From Enoplosus armatus (Eukaryota; Chordata; Actinopteri; Centrarchiformes; Enoplosidae), in contig NC_092182.1 in assembly GCF_043641665.1 (NCBI RefSeq), forward strand, positions 16,073,456 to 16,137,455: 64,000 nucleotides of DNA, given 5' to 3'. Numbering within the stretch: the first letter of the stretch is position 1; every line of letters begins with the position of its first letter. This document shows positions 1 through 12,645 of the stretch, one piece after another. The notes under the pieces were generated by a model. It made no database searches, was not told where the DNA came from, and worked only from the letters and a program-made list of their open reading frames with translations. The position numbers and the translations under genes were made by a program.

Positions 1-3000
1 ACACTGAAGCTATAGTGCTGCCATGGCTGATTTTCCCCACAGATTGTCTTGGCGTATCAGCACCGCTCTCTTTTTCTCCCTTTCCATTGCCTAAAGTACA
101 ATTGAATTTTCTCTGTGCTTCTGAGCAGAGAACATCAGGATCAGAGAGCGGGATGGAGTCAAGGATTTTCAGTCTCCAGGCTGATACGCCGTTCTACGGT
201 TCTGATAGATAAAAATCATGAATTGAGGCCGGTATCAGTGTATAATTCTCCACATTTTGACTCATGGATCCAGATGTGTTGTTTCTGCATGGATTCCAGT
301 CAGTAATTACCTCTCAGCTTCTGCCCGCTGATGCCATTCTTTCCCTGTCATTACCCAGTCTCCTGCGTGCCAAGGCCAGGTGACAAGCAGATGGGCCTGG
401 CTGGTGCTGAACTGAGCCCTGTCGGCCATTCTGTCCCACCACGACACGACCATCAGCCATCAGCCGGCAGACACAACATATCAGCCCATGGCCTCTCTGT
501 CCGTTCACTCAGAGTTATGGCTGGTATCTAACCACTGGTGCTGAGTCATCATGGCTAGTGAGAGCACTCTATTCCAGACATCATTATTGTATTTACATAT
601 GAGAATGTGTCAGTTGCTTTTTACTCATTACAGAAGATAAACTAATGTGAAAGAGTCCAACTCGTGATGTACAACTGGCCGTGATTTAGTTCAACCTGTT
701 TGTGTGTATACCTGTCCATCAAGTGAAACCTCATAAACTAGTATATAAGAAATGCCAAACAAGTAGGGGCTACTTTCTTGGCCATGTGAGAACAACTGCC
801 TAGTGGTTAACTAACCAGATTCAATCAAACAGGTAGACAAGGTCCAGTTCAAGGCACAGTAAAAATAAACATAAAACACACACATGAGCAAAAAAAACAA
901 AAAACAAGCAATAAGTAGGTTACTTGGTCCTTATAGGTACATAAACCATAATATATACAGTAAAACCTGAAAACCTCTAAGAACACAAAAAAAGTGACCA
1001 TGTTTCTGGAAATTATAGGGACTGTGCAAAGTGGGAATACTATTTTTTTTTAACTAGCACTATACTTAAATCTACCATTTACAAATGGATTTTTTGTTAT
1101 ACCCCTTTAAAGCACCGTGGCATTAATTATTAAAGTCAGTTATCAAGCAAAAAAGTGACAAACATTTGCTGGTCCCAGCTTCTCAAATGTGAAGATTTAC
1201 TGTTTTTTTCAGTTTCATGTGGTTGTAAATTTTCCTCTCTTTTTGGTGTTTGACTGTTGACCTTGAGCTCTGAGAGCTTGTGGTGAGCATTTTTGGCAGT
1301 TTTTTGATATTTTATATATAGACTAACTGATTAATCAAAAACATAATTCACAGATGAATTGATAAGGGAAATAAGCAATATATATTACACTCTGTAACAG
1401 AAGACATTATAGCTAATAGCTAATTGAAAATACCATGTAATTGCCTAAGCTTAAGTGGCCATTGCTTTTTTTAATTTTATGATATATTATTAACCAAATA
1501 AATTGAAAAGCAAGTCTGGCCACAGCAGCAGTAGTGACTTGTATGGCCATTAAAAAATACCAGAAAGTCATAACACACTGTACATCATGTAAGTCATGAT
1601 ATAAACGTGTTCACACCATCGCAGTGTGTAAAATCAAGATAAAGCCTGATCTGTGTGTGCAGTCGACATGTGCTCTTTACACTGAGGTGGAATGAGGGAT
1701 CGCCCTAAATGAGAGGAGATTAAAGCAGCAACATTCACGGCCACCCCACCCTCACAACCTGCCACCACCACCCATAAATCTAAAAAGAAATGCATTATAC
1801 AAGCAATGAACACAATGACATATTCTGCGTTGTGGTGATTGTATTTTGCTCCTTTTGCAGCAGTCTGGTAAAGGAGTCTCATTGGAATTCATGAAATAGT
1901 TTTATCATGGTGCAGCGCTGTAAAATCAATACATTAACTGTGCCGGGGGGCTAACTCTCTCAGGAGATTGTGTTTATGCACCCTGACCCATTCCACAAAG
2001 TGTTGTGCATTACATTTAAATTGGAGGAATTATCCAAAACGTACATTTCAGAAACACGCGATAGATACATGTCGCGTGATGCATGGAGGGGCTCGGCCTC
2101 ATAATATTGTGCTACAGTAAGTGAGCAGGAGCAGCAAGTGTGGTCTTTTTTTTTTTAAACCATATGTATTGGCTGCATTGTACAGTGCATATACATAATG
2201 AGTGGGATGTATATATAGTACCATCTGTATTGTATGTGTGTGTGTGTGTGTGTTTGTCCACTGTAATATGTGAACTTTCTTCACAGTGTGAGCTCTGATA
2301 TGCATGCATAATATACAGTAGATGTAAGCAGTGTAACCACAGAAAAATGAGAAAACTGTTTCTAACACAGTAAGACTGCTAGTGTGTGTGTGCGTGTAGG
2401 TGTGTTTGTGTGCATGCTCCCATGTGTGCGTGGATTTGTGTTGTGCTGATGGGCTTATTATTTTATGGACTGCTGCTCTCTTAGTGCTCCCGTGGATGTG
2501 GCAGGCGAATAAAGATTGAATTAAGATAAAAAATATAGGAGGACGGCGCCCAGAGAGCCTGCAGGAGAAAGAGATGTTGTCTGCCGTTTATTTATTCCAC
2601 TTTCTGTTGATTATTGGATGTGTTGGTACCAAGATTCACATTTCCATATTTTCGGTTATAAGAGGAACACACAAAATGTTATGCTAAAATTTTCAACCAC
2701 TTTTCTTTCTGAAAAAAAAAAAGAAAAAGTACAGAATATTGAATTAATCATGCATATTGGAATACATCAGCATCAATTATTAGTAGACAAGTGGAATAAA
2801 ACCTCTCCTGCTGTGTCTCTCATATGTTGGCTCAAACTGAAATGTCAAACATTTTATTGGGACTAAAGCTGCTAAAGCCTTGTGTCACCTTCAGTCTCAC
2901 CAATAACACGCCAGTCTTTCTTTTGACTCTGCTTCTCCCTGAAGTGGGGTGAAGAGAATCAAAAGGAGGAGGATGCAAAGCTCCAGATGTTGGGAATGGT

Positions 3001-6000
3001 ATTTTGGGGAGCCTCAGCTTCGAGGATTGACCAGCAGTCATAATATTTACAAAGAGGTTAGATTGACTTTTTGAAGAAATCAATATGTGATATAGACTAC
3101 ATGCTGTTGTGAGCCTGGGAGGTAATGGGATCTTTGCAACGCTTGGCTAACAGGACTCCATGCCTGTCTCTGGTTATTTCTCTCTTCAGCCTTTCACTTT
3201 TCCCTCTCCCTCTCTCTCACTTCACCCTCCGCTTCGCTTCCCTTGATAACACGAACAGACATTATAATGGACAAATGTTAATAATTAATGTCAGAGCAAT
3301 TGGAGACAATTAAGTGTGTTGACTGGACCATTAATTTTCCTGGGGGCTGTTGGTGGGGGAGCAGACGGGGAGAGAGCCCATCTGTAGGGGCAGGCGGCCC
3401 TCAGATCTTTTTCCTCAGAGGTGCACCTGGTCAGCCGTGCCGTCATCCATCCGTCCCAGGAAAGCTACAGGTCTGTTACGCTACAAACTGGCCTTGAATC
3501 CTGGCCGCCACTTTCAGTCTCTCCATAGTAAATCACATCTTTTACTGGGGGACTCTTCCCGGAGACAGTGTCAGTGCAAATGTTACTGAAGTATGTTCCT
3601 GCGATTGCATCTGTGTATTCCAGTTGCTATAGTGCTATTTGTGACGCTGCAGTATCTATCTGGCATATCAGCTCATGTGATCTGATGTATGTGTGAGTCT
3701 GTGAGGGGAGGAGTGCTGATGGGTGTGTGGGAGGATGTGTGAGACTGTGTGTTTGTCTGTCCTTGTACATAATTTACTATACGTGCATATAAACTCGTTT
3801 GTGCCTGTATGTCGTTCAAGCCTATGTGTTTATCTTTGGTGTTTGTTTAGACTTGTGTACTTATTTAGTCAAAACTGTAATTACCAAAAAAATGTGACAT
3901 TCAATTTTACTTATTTTTCTGCAGTGACATGTAGCGATCCCTAAATTAGTGTTCTCCAGGAATTTTTGGTACCACTGACAATGTCGGTACTGGTCACTTA
4001 ACGGGTCTAATATCTGTGTGGGTGGGCACTAAAAAGTGTTTGTAGTATCATTTCATTAATTACTCCGTACATGTGTACATTTGAATCACGGAGTAACTTA
4101 CGGAGTTCTGAGGCTACAGGACTACCTGTTGCTGTGAATTTTGACAATATCACCACAACTGGACCCATGAAAGAGAGCCAGCACTAGCTACACCCTCCTA
4201 CTTTATATAACATGGGACAAGCACAACACTGCATGTGTGGGAATACAAACTTAACAGCACGATGGATGGATCCTCCCAAATGTTGAACGTTGTAAAGGGA
4301 CAGACAGCTCCCAGCAAGACTACACAGCTTTTTAAAAGAAGAAATAAAACTGGCTCAATTCAACATCCTCAGGGGTTTTGCTGTTACAGTCTTGCTTGTT
4401 CTGGTATGACCAGTAGCTTATGGTGGCTAATGTTAGCAAACTTGCGGTGTAACTGACTAGCAGACTATGAATCTGGTCTACTTGTACTACTGTTACACTA
4501 AGTTTTAGCATTCACCATTATCCTGTAAGTCTCTTGTGGCCACAGTGGTTGTTGTTAAATCTCGGTTGATAGGAAAACACCCATCTAGAAGCTTGAAGCT
4601 TAGATGCTGTTTCCACAAACATCCTCTTAAAAAATGAAAAAATATAACAGTAGCAGTACAATTATAGTTTATATTTCTTAACACAAAAAAGGAGGAGAAT
4701 TCAGATTTCACCTTGACTTTAACACCAAGTGGATGCATGAGTTGTGTTCCTCTTAGCATCCGTACGGCTTGTGTAAAGGCTCATGTTGTTGCCCTCGTGA
4801 CGCATGCTGCTATCTGCTGCTGTCACATAAGCACACATGATGGGCTTACCTAACCCCAGAGGACTGTTTTTGAAACGTGCGTGATTGGCCGACCTCTCCA
4901 GAGAATGTCAGTTCGGGGAGACAGCATGTTAGACTATAATCACACAAGTCTGACCTGACATATCATGACACTCCCTGCCACGGCCCCGCCACTCAGCACG
5001 GCTGGGCACAAGTTGCTAAGCAACGGGCCACAGGAATGTCGAAGACTCCGACATGAGGAGAAGCTCGACAGAAGTGACAAACATGGAGGACCAGGGGGGT
5101 GAGGAGGGGTGACGAGGTGTTCCTCTGAATACACCTCTTTCTCTGTCTAACCTTGTGACACACGCTGCTGCTGCTCAGTGTTCTCATCATCTTTCTATTT
5201 CCTTGTTCCTTCCTGTCTCCGGGAAGTGTCCCCCAGTCAAAACATGAGTAAGAGAATTAAACTCGGGGGTGCTTTGGTTTGTTGCGCTGACGGATCAGAG
5301 ACAGGATCCTTGTTTTAACTTGTCCTGCTACACAGTGGCATGTGTTTTCCAGCATCTTTCATGTTTGTAGCGTTGGCTACTGTGACAGTGGAGCACTAGG
5401 GAGACTTCTGGTGTTCACTTAATTCAATTGTCAGGGAACACCTTGTTAGGCTCATGATTGTACTGTAGATACATGGAAGCTTGTTAAAAGGCACAGAGAT
5501 CTAAATGTAAACAAAAGTGTCCCCCCAAATAAAAACCTGCTATTACTTTCTAAGTCTCTTTTATCCAACAGGGGATACAACAGTACAACAAGAGCAGTAA
5601 GTACCGTAAGGAGGATGTAAACTGTGATTTTGATTTTTCATGTTGTTTGGAATATAGTTTTATTTTGGTTATATTTCGTACGTTTTAGTAACCAGTGCTG
5701 GTTGATTAGGATGGAAGTGCTGTCATTTCCATGTTTTAATGGAAGAATAAATTGAACCTTGACTGGGCCTTTAAACTCCATATTATTTCTGAATGAATGC
5801 ATTCATTCTCTTTCAGATGTAAAGATTGAGTATTTTGGATCTTGAGCTTCGTACAAATTTCTTTTCTTCTTTTGCTTGTCTTTTGTTTGTTTGGTCTGAA
5901 CTGGTGGACTTCATCTGACAAGCCTGGCCTGACCTCAAACAGCCACTCAGGTTGAGCTGGACCGAGACAGAGATGGAAAACGGGGTCAGGTCTAATCAAC

Positions 6001-7674
6001 ATTGCTGTCATGATTATGTCCAGTTCACTCCAACCTGTAACCAGGCAACAGGCAGGGCTGCCACAAAGCCGATGTGACAGTGGCAGGTAGATTGAATGTG
6101 GAAGGGTGGACAGGAAGCTTGGGTGGGTGGGTGAAGGGGCTGTTTGGCCCAATGCAGCCTAGTTCTGTCCAGCCCGTTACACTCGCCCGCCCCGGCACTC
6201 TGCATAGGGATCAGCTGTTGCACAGAGAACCCCAGGCAAAGGTGGGTACTTTAAACAAAAAACATTAGCCCCTATCTTGTTTTGTCCTCGTAGCTAAAGA
6301 CAATGCATCAACATTATCACTTACTGAGATAAACACGGGTCAGGATAACGTCTTGATCTCATTCCATTAAACAATATCCTTTATTTAGCTCTGGGCTGGA
6401 AGGAGCACAGGATGTCTACAGCAGCCAGAGACAAAACACTGTACAGGAATTCTAATGCAAGGCTGGGTTTAAGAGTCAAAGCCTTTCTTTTGTACATGTG
6501 GTCCTCTAATGTGCAGATATGCCTGAATCAGCCAGTTTAGGAAAACATGTTTTAAAGATTATGTCCCTTTTAAAACTTGTTTTCTATAAAAGGATTTGTC
6601 AGAAGCATTTTTATAATAGCTACATTGATGCATACAATATGTTACCTTTGTGGAGAGTACTTTAGTGCAGTGAAGTGCATGTAATAATTCATAATAGTTG
6701 TATGTAAGTAGGTTACTCCTTTTCACTCCAACACTGTGCAAAAATTATTAAGATGAAAAGACCTTAAATTATCTTAAATATAACATCAAAAAGCAAGTGT
6801 GTGGACACAATATTATGCCTCCATTATAACACACAAATCAAATGTGTTTACAGCATGTGTGTAGACTCAGATCAGATCACAACAGTTTGTCACAATTTTA
6901 AGACAGCATGACGGTGCTGCTGCTGACAGCACAGGTGTTGCGATGACAAGTTAAATTTCTGCAATTTTCTGCACTTTTCCTCTGCTGCTGCTGTTTGTAT
7001 TGGTTAGAGGCTGTCCCCTCTGAGCTACACAATCCCCTTTACTCTCAACGCTCAGCTGAACTCACCTGGTGCCCAAAACACGTGCCTTCCAGCAACACTC
7101 ATCTGGACTGGTATAATGCAGCAAATTAATACGTACATTCTTAGAAATGTGCCAAATTTATATTAGAATTTAACACATTTATCTGTCAAATAATTCTAAT
7201 ATTTACTCATTTACATTATGAGTAAAAACTGTCTATAATGTACTTTATATCTGTTGATGCTACTATATTAAAGTCAAACTCCCAAATGAGATAGTAAACT
7301 TATCAATACCAAACCCAACTCTTCCTCTTGTATTATTACTAAAAGATGGCCGGAGCTCATTTTCTTGGATGATGATCCAAACAAGAACATTTCTAAGCAA
7401 CATTATTCAGACAGTGCACCCACGGTTAAGGGAAATGCCAGTGTAATTGTCTCTAGCACCATTATTGCCCCTGAAGTGTCCAAATGTGCCGATTTAGGAA
7501 ATGAATTCCTCTGAAAATCACTTCAAGGTTCAGAAATGATGAGGATAATGGATGTTTTTTTTTAGAAATCTTCCTCAAATGGCCAGTAGGCATTAATAAG
7601 TAAAATCACACTGATATTATGCTGAGACAAAACACCTTGTGAACACAGGTCCTGATGGTCCAGGTGACACTTAC
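1..7674 (-). other. cacna2d2: cacna2d2 intron 8 (partial), no exon seen
   Basis: This is intron downstream of the exon ending at 7675 and it runs off the left edge. The next coding exon should begin with the codons completing Trp and then read roughly Y-I-Q-G-A-x-S-P-K-D-M (start of the VWA domain). I looked for the reverse complement of such a block and did not find it, so I infer the intron is longer than 7.67 kb. It contains a (TG)9 tract near 2235-2252, a short inverted repeat at 4060-4096 and a low-GC stretch at about 800-1500. Open frames here are short and resemble nothing I know. Confidence 0.7.
2235..2252. repeat. (TG)n microsatellite
   Basis: Short TG dinucleotide run on the plus strand, so CA in the minus-strand pre-mRNA. 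It is the minority orientation in this window. Confidence 0.85.
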
Positions 7675-7732
7675 CATGGTCTTCTGCGGACGTCGTACAG
7701 GTCAATCTTGTTGGGTGCCCTCCATGGAGTGG
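7675..7732 (-). CDS. cacna2d2: cacna2d2 exon 8: end of VWA_N region with RRR motif
   Basis: A 58-nt exon bordered by a strong acceptor (ctctctccag) and the donor gtaagtg. The incoming phase is 1: the G left by the previous exon plus CC gives Ala. It encodes TPWRAPNKIDLYDVRRRP plus the first two bases of Trp. KIDLYDVRRRPW is a hallmark of calcium-channel alpha2delta subunits. The preceding TPWRAP matches alpha2delta-2 rather than alpha2delta-1, which carries a longer segment of the SPWVDNSRTP type. The third Arg (codon at 7680-7682) corresponds to the residue known in mammalian alpha2delta-1 and -2 to be needed for gabapentin binding. The protein is an extracellular, membrane-anchored auxiliary subunit that raises surface density of CaV1/CaV2 channels. 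Only 229 bp separate this exon from the previous one, while the following intron is very long. Confidence 0.93.
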
Positions 7733-7961
7733 CTGGAGAGAGCAAGAAAATAAGTTATAGGCCGTACAGTGCACTGTAGGATATTTCAGATCAGATTAGA
7801 TCAAAGTAATCATAATTTCATTCTGTCCATCGAGCTACCAGGACAGCCATCTGATAAGAGATTGCCAATGTTCTGCAGCCGAGGAGCCCATAGGGTCAAT
7901 TTAGACTTTATCTTGCCGTGAGTTATAAGGCAGACTGTTGACTCGGTACCCTGCGGCCTAC
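7733..7961 (-). other. cacna2d2: cacna2d2 intron 7, 229 bp
   Basis: The only short intron seen. It has a gtaggc donor and a pyrimidine-rich acceptor (tcttgctctctccag) on the minus strand. No repeat or other gene is visible in it. Confidence 0.9.
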
Positions 7962-8093
7962 CTGGGTAGTATCGCGTCACTCCTGTGGCACTGCCAAACA
8001 CCTGCCAGCGCAGAGAGCTGTCCTCCCGACGGTTTTCAATGAAGACCCTCTCCAGCGCCTGGGTCCAGTTTAACTCATTTAGGATGACTGGGG
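7962..8093 (-). CDS. cacna2d2: cacna2d2 exon 7: VWA_N core
   Basis: A 132-nt exon with phase 1 on both sides. The T left by exon 6 plus CC gives Ser. It then reads [17 protein letters not shown], continues through [18 protein letters not shown] and ends TGVTRYYP plus one base. [13 protein letters not shown] is diagnostic of the VWA N-terminal region of alpha2delta proteins, and NELNWT contains a conserved N-glycosylation sequon (N-W-T). Gly-Val-Thr-Arg in this motif fits alpha2delta-2, whereas alpha2delta-1 has Gly-Leu-Ala-Arg. One feature departs from the mammalian sequence as I recall it: Arg in SSLRWQ where mammals usually have Leu. The acceptor is UUCCUACAG preceded at once by a (UG)12 tract. 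Because both borders are phase 1, skipping this exon would keep the frame. Confidence 0.95.
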
Positions 8094-8101
8094 CTGTAGG
8101 A

Positions 8102-8126
8102 ACACACACACACACACACACACACA
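8102..8126. repeat. (CA)12 next to exon 7 acceptor
   Basis: Alternating AC run beginning 8 nt upstream (in transcript terms) of exon 7. In the pre-mRNA it reads UG and takes up much of the space where a polypyrimidine tract would sit. Confidence 0.95.
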
Positions 8127-9290
8127 GAAACACACACAATCAGACTCACAATAGTGAACTGGCAAATATAGTTAAGGTTCACTGTTTTCTGGTTGACCAG
8201 TTTACAAAGAAAAATGCTCAGTTTTTCGAAAGAGAAGATAAAAGTTTAAACAGATTTTAATGTCCCCATGCAACCTTTTTGTGAATCCTGCTGCAAGAGG
8301 ACACTATAAACCTCAGTTTTCAGACAAACAAGGTCCTCTTGCAATGAGAACTCAGAATATGCTTCTGGTTATAGAAAATGTAAATGAGCTGCTGATTATG
8401 TGCCATAGTCCCTCAAAGTACGTATAAAAAATAAATGCTTAAACTACAGGCACTGAAAATAGTTTTTTTATAATCCGATTTAAACCCAGTTTTGCATTAT
8501 TGATTTTTTTTGCACCTGTTTTTTTTATATTGAAATTAAATAAAGATAAATTCCCTGATTTTTAAATAAAAAACTCAAATAATGAGCCCTAAATACAGTG
8601 TAACCAAAGTGCAAAACACCAGGTTTTTTCTCTGTTAGTAACCCAAAGGTCAACTCTCTTTGCTGAACAACCTTGTCCGTGCCAGCAGCAGCAGCAGCAG
8701 TAAGCTGAGCACATAAGAATGGATGTATGCAGGCAGCTCGGCCGGCGGTGGCCGTCTGAGCAGGGCAGCAGTCTAATCTGGGTGATCTCTGAGGAGTGCA
8801 GAGGGGGAATCCGAGATGACCTTGGAGGAGGTCATATGTCACTCGCAGCATGTGAAATCCAAACGATTTCAACAAATGTCCACAAGTTTGTGTTTGTGTC
8901 AGAGGATTTGTGGTTTTCTCGTGATTGAGGGGAGAAGGGAGGAGAAAGGGGGGAAAAAGAAGTAGCGGTCTGCTTGTGCATGCGCGGTTTAACGCATCAA
9001 CGTGTGTGTTTTGAGTTAAAACGTAGGGTTGCAGATATATCTCACAGGTCAGCGGTACTGGTGAAATGGATTTATGGTTGTGGACAGAGGTATTCATCAT
9101 CTAGTCAACAAGAAGTAGAATAACAACCTGCTGCTGGTGGTGGAATAACACTACGTCAACATGTGTCTCGTCTCCTCTCTACCTCAGACTCTTGTAACTT
9201 ATATTGTATTTACACTGTCCTCCTTTTTCTTTCACTTTCTGATCCAGATTATAGTTTTTCTATCCTCACAACATGAAACAACATGTATCC

Positions 9291-9315
9291 ACACACACAC
9301 ACACACACACACACA
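9291..9315. repeat. (CA)n microsatellite
   Basis: Perfect CA run, UG in the cacna2d2 pre-mRNA. Confidence 0.95.
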
Positions 9316-11272
9316 AACCAAAAATGCTTTCAGTCTGTGTTTAATGGCTAAGCCGAAGTCAGAAGATGGGGAGTGCAGAGGTTTAATAGCCACCTGATTA
9401 AAGAGGAAACAAGACGAGGCACTGAGCTGAAGAGAACTTCACTCGCTTCTCCGATTTAATTACTCAGCCAACCAAAGCCAGACAAGCCTCTGAACCGACA
9501 AGTCCAGCTTTTCTCAACCCCTCGTTTGAATTTCACACAAATAAACGATCATTATCCACTCCTCCCATGCTTTTCAATTACTGCTCTGCCTTTTGACGAG
9601 CTGTCAGTTTAGAGGTAAGAAATGCGACCTTCCCCTCATCCACAGCTCACCTCCTTTACTGTAAGCTGAAAGCCTCTGAATAATCACAAGCACATGAGAG
9701 TACCTAAAAATCATAATATTGTCTTTATTTTTTTCAGTCAAATGCTCAGTTGCACGTCTCCAAACTCTCTCTAAAATTGTAGCTGAAAACAAAAGCTAAC
9801 TTTCATTACTCACTAGCATCCTGTAAAACAAATGCATGCAAACACACACATGCGCGTGCACACTCACTACAGCAGCACTAAGCAGTGTCTGGAGGATAGG
9901 AATATATGAAAGCCAAATTGCTGCCATCACCAAAGGGAGCTCCTCAACATGTTTTTCTCAAAATTCATAGACATAAACACAAAGGAAGAATGGAGGAGGA
10001 TAGAGGCAGCCCTACAGATGGGGATAAACATAAAAACCCAGAGAGAGGGGGAGGGCGATTGATGGAAAGCAACACAGAAATTAACACGAATGAGTGGCTG
10101 CTTTCATAGCCCGAAAAGGCAATTTCTCGCCCATGAGGGAAGGAGTGAAAAAAAACCTAAACAAACTTCACTTTAAACTCCTAAACTGAAAATGGCAGGG
10201 AGATGATTGAGGACAAAGAACTGATTATTTGAAGTGTTTTATAACAAATGTCAGATCACCTTTGTCGTCGCTTAGTAGGTGAACAACTAGCTGGTGAAAA
10301 AGTTGTTAATCACTGTTTTATAGCTGGCGTCGTTAGGACAACTGAGGCTTCACCATCATTGTAAAACATCACTTTTGATTTATTGGAAAATAATATTCTC
10401 TATCTTATCAATCTAACGCTTTGTCAGCTGTTCGTTTGGTTATTTGATGACTCACTCCTGAAGAAGAACGAGTGCCAGTGACATTTCTGTGACAAACTTA
10501 ATTGCATTCTACCAGAATTAGAAAGTAACACAGCTTTATGTTCAATCTCTCATAACACTGTGTTTACATTTGCCAGGAGTCCAGATGGTCTGAAGAACTC
10601 GAAAGAGTGAACTAGAGAAAGGAATTAGTGAGACTCTCAGTGACATAGATGAATTTTCAAACTTGCTGCAGTCGCTCCAGAGACCGGTGGCTATATTTTA
10701 CTGATGTTTGTGTGGAGATTATCAAGGAACCAACCCATGCATTTCAATTTCATCTGGGACATGCAATACACTGTGGTCAAAGAGCCATCTGATTAATGTG
10801 TAAAAAGTATTATCCTTTAAGCATGAGCTATCACAGCAGGTTGCTGCGGCGGCAGCCTGTGTGCTGTGAAGTCCTGGTGCTCTTATCTGGAGAGGCACTG
10901 GCTCTGTAATGATAGCTGTCCCAGACAGGCCAAGGGCAAAGAAACATCCTGCGACCTCTGTTTAAAACTAGCTCAATCTCAGCTACCTTGACTAACATCA
11001 AGGTGTTAACCAAACTCTGGCTATGCAAGAAGTGTTATCAGCCACAATGCTGCCCAGGGCTGCACGCACACACTCGAGCTACAGTGTGTTTCCTGAAAGT
11101 TCATGTGTTCATGACTATTGATGGAGGCGGTGGTGTTTGTGTGTCTTTATTCACACCCAAGCGCTGCTCAGTCTTGGTCTTTCATCAAGGGCAATAAGTG
11201 TATGTGTTCATGCTGCCAGTTCAAACTAAACCAGTCAGATGCAAATGTGAGCCACCTCTACTGTCAGGCCAA

Positions 11273-11274
<2 letters not shown>

Positions 11275-11346
<72 letters not shown>
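11275..11346. repeat. (CA)36 microsatellite
   Basis: Perfect 72-bp CA run, one of the longest in the window. It produces spurious His-Thr and Cys-Val open frames on both strands. Confidence 0.97.
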
Positions 11347-11348
<2 letters not shown>

Positions 11349-12359
11349 GAAACATATCTGCAAGTGATCTCCACAGAAAAACGGGCACATCAGAGATAAG
11401 AGAACACAGCAAACTAATTCTCTTTGATTTATTCAGTGAGGATATGCCACGACTTCTCTGGACAGTTGATAAAAAGACAAATTTCCCCTGGGGGGGAAAT
11501 ATGCCCACACAGGCAGACAGGGCCTCCGAGCGCTGTGTTGGGCTCATCTTTCACGTGAAATGCGCCTCTCTCTGATATCTTTAAAAGGTAATTCATCAGC
11601 GTGCCGCTCCCCTGACATTTAGAGCACCCTTGGCTTTGCCCCTTTATGGAGCAAGACTGCACACCAAGTAGGGAAACAATTATGAGTGGGATTTATGGAG
11701 CATCTCTGCGTGAGATCATTTCTCAACCCCCCCCCCACCACCACCTCTATACTATGACCCCACCCCCAACCCCTCATACACACATTATTCACACTGATAT
11801 ACCCCAGATAAAGAGCCATCCAAACCAATTTGCGCCTTATGCCCTGTATTAATCCAACATTATATAAATAGGTTTGTGCACCTACTGTACACACAGAGCA
11901 GAAAATAAGGCACAGCGGCCTGTAATACATCATAGCAGAACACAAGTGGTCCCTCATAACAAATCCGTAATTGAGCTAAAGCTATTAGCCAAGTCCTTTT
12001 GAAGAGTCATAACCATTATCACTGTCATCACCATAAAGCGTTTACATATTCTACTTTTTAAACAGAGTGGCTAAGTGTGTAGTGCGGTAGTTCAATCCCA
12101 CTTACTTTGACATATAGGTGACATTACTCACACAGACAGGTGGGGCAACACGGAGACAAACACAGCTTGTGTTGAATCTTAGTGAGTTAAAATCAAGACA
12201 GCATATTTTCCCTAAGTCGTATCTTAAAGGGAAGGTTATTTTTCACACACTTGTTCAGCTAATGCATAAAAACATAATTCACCGACAATTTACAGCTTCC
12301 TACACGATTTCTGTCTGTAAAGTCGAGTAAAGAGAGACGATGTCAGAAAACCATTAAAG

Positions 12360-12645
12360 TTTCATTTCATTTAAAGGGTCAGTTCACCCTGATTACAAAA
12401 AAGCATATTTTCTCACCCTTGTGCTATTCAGCCATGCAGATTGTTTGATACTTTAATTCAGATAATTTTTCCAGATTTTGAAACAATGGAGGTGAAAAGA
12501 ATTGTGTTTGTGGTCGTTGAAAAGTGACATTTACCAAATTAAACAGTTAAATGAATTTCTGGCGATTATTTGAAGCCCCTTACTGTGAGCCGTTTTCAAA
12601 TAGCACTAAAGATAAGCCAGAAAATGTTTTTGTTGTTACACTTTG
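12360..12645. repeat. Dispersed teleost repeat (candidate)
   Basis: The block starts at 'aaagggtcagttcaccc' and runs through 'tttgaaacaatggaggtg' to 'caaatagcactaaagataag'. I recognise this pattern from memory as a high-copy interspersed repeat of percomorph fish. No termini or target duplication were found, so the borders are approximate. It is noncoding. Confidence 0.6.

Noticed and set aside
8525..9100. 191-codon minus-strand open frame
   Set aside because: No recognisable domain, no splice signals consistent with cacna2d2, and it sits inside intron 6. Low-complexity pieces and Leu/Pro-rich composition fit a chance frame.
11118..11575. Overlapping frames of 93-125 codons full of His-Thr or Cys-Val
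   Set aside because: Translation of the (CA)n tract. The same applies to frames at 8000, 13700, 18600, 28500, 38800 and 47100.
12066..12105. tRNA-like boxes (tggctaagtgtg and agttcaatccc)
   Set aside because: Boxes are only about 20 nt apart and no cloverleaf can be drawn. Not a tRNA and not a clear SINE head.
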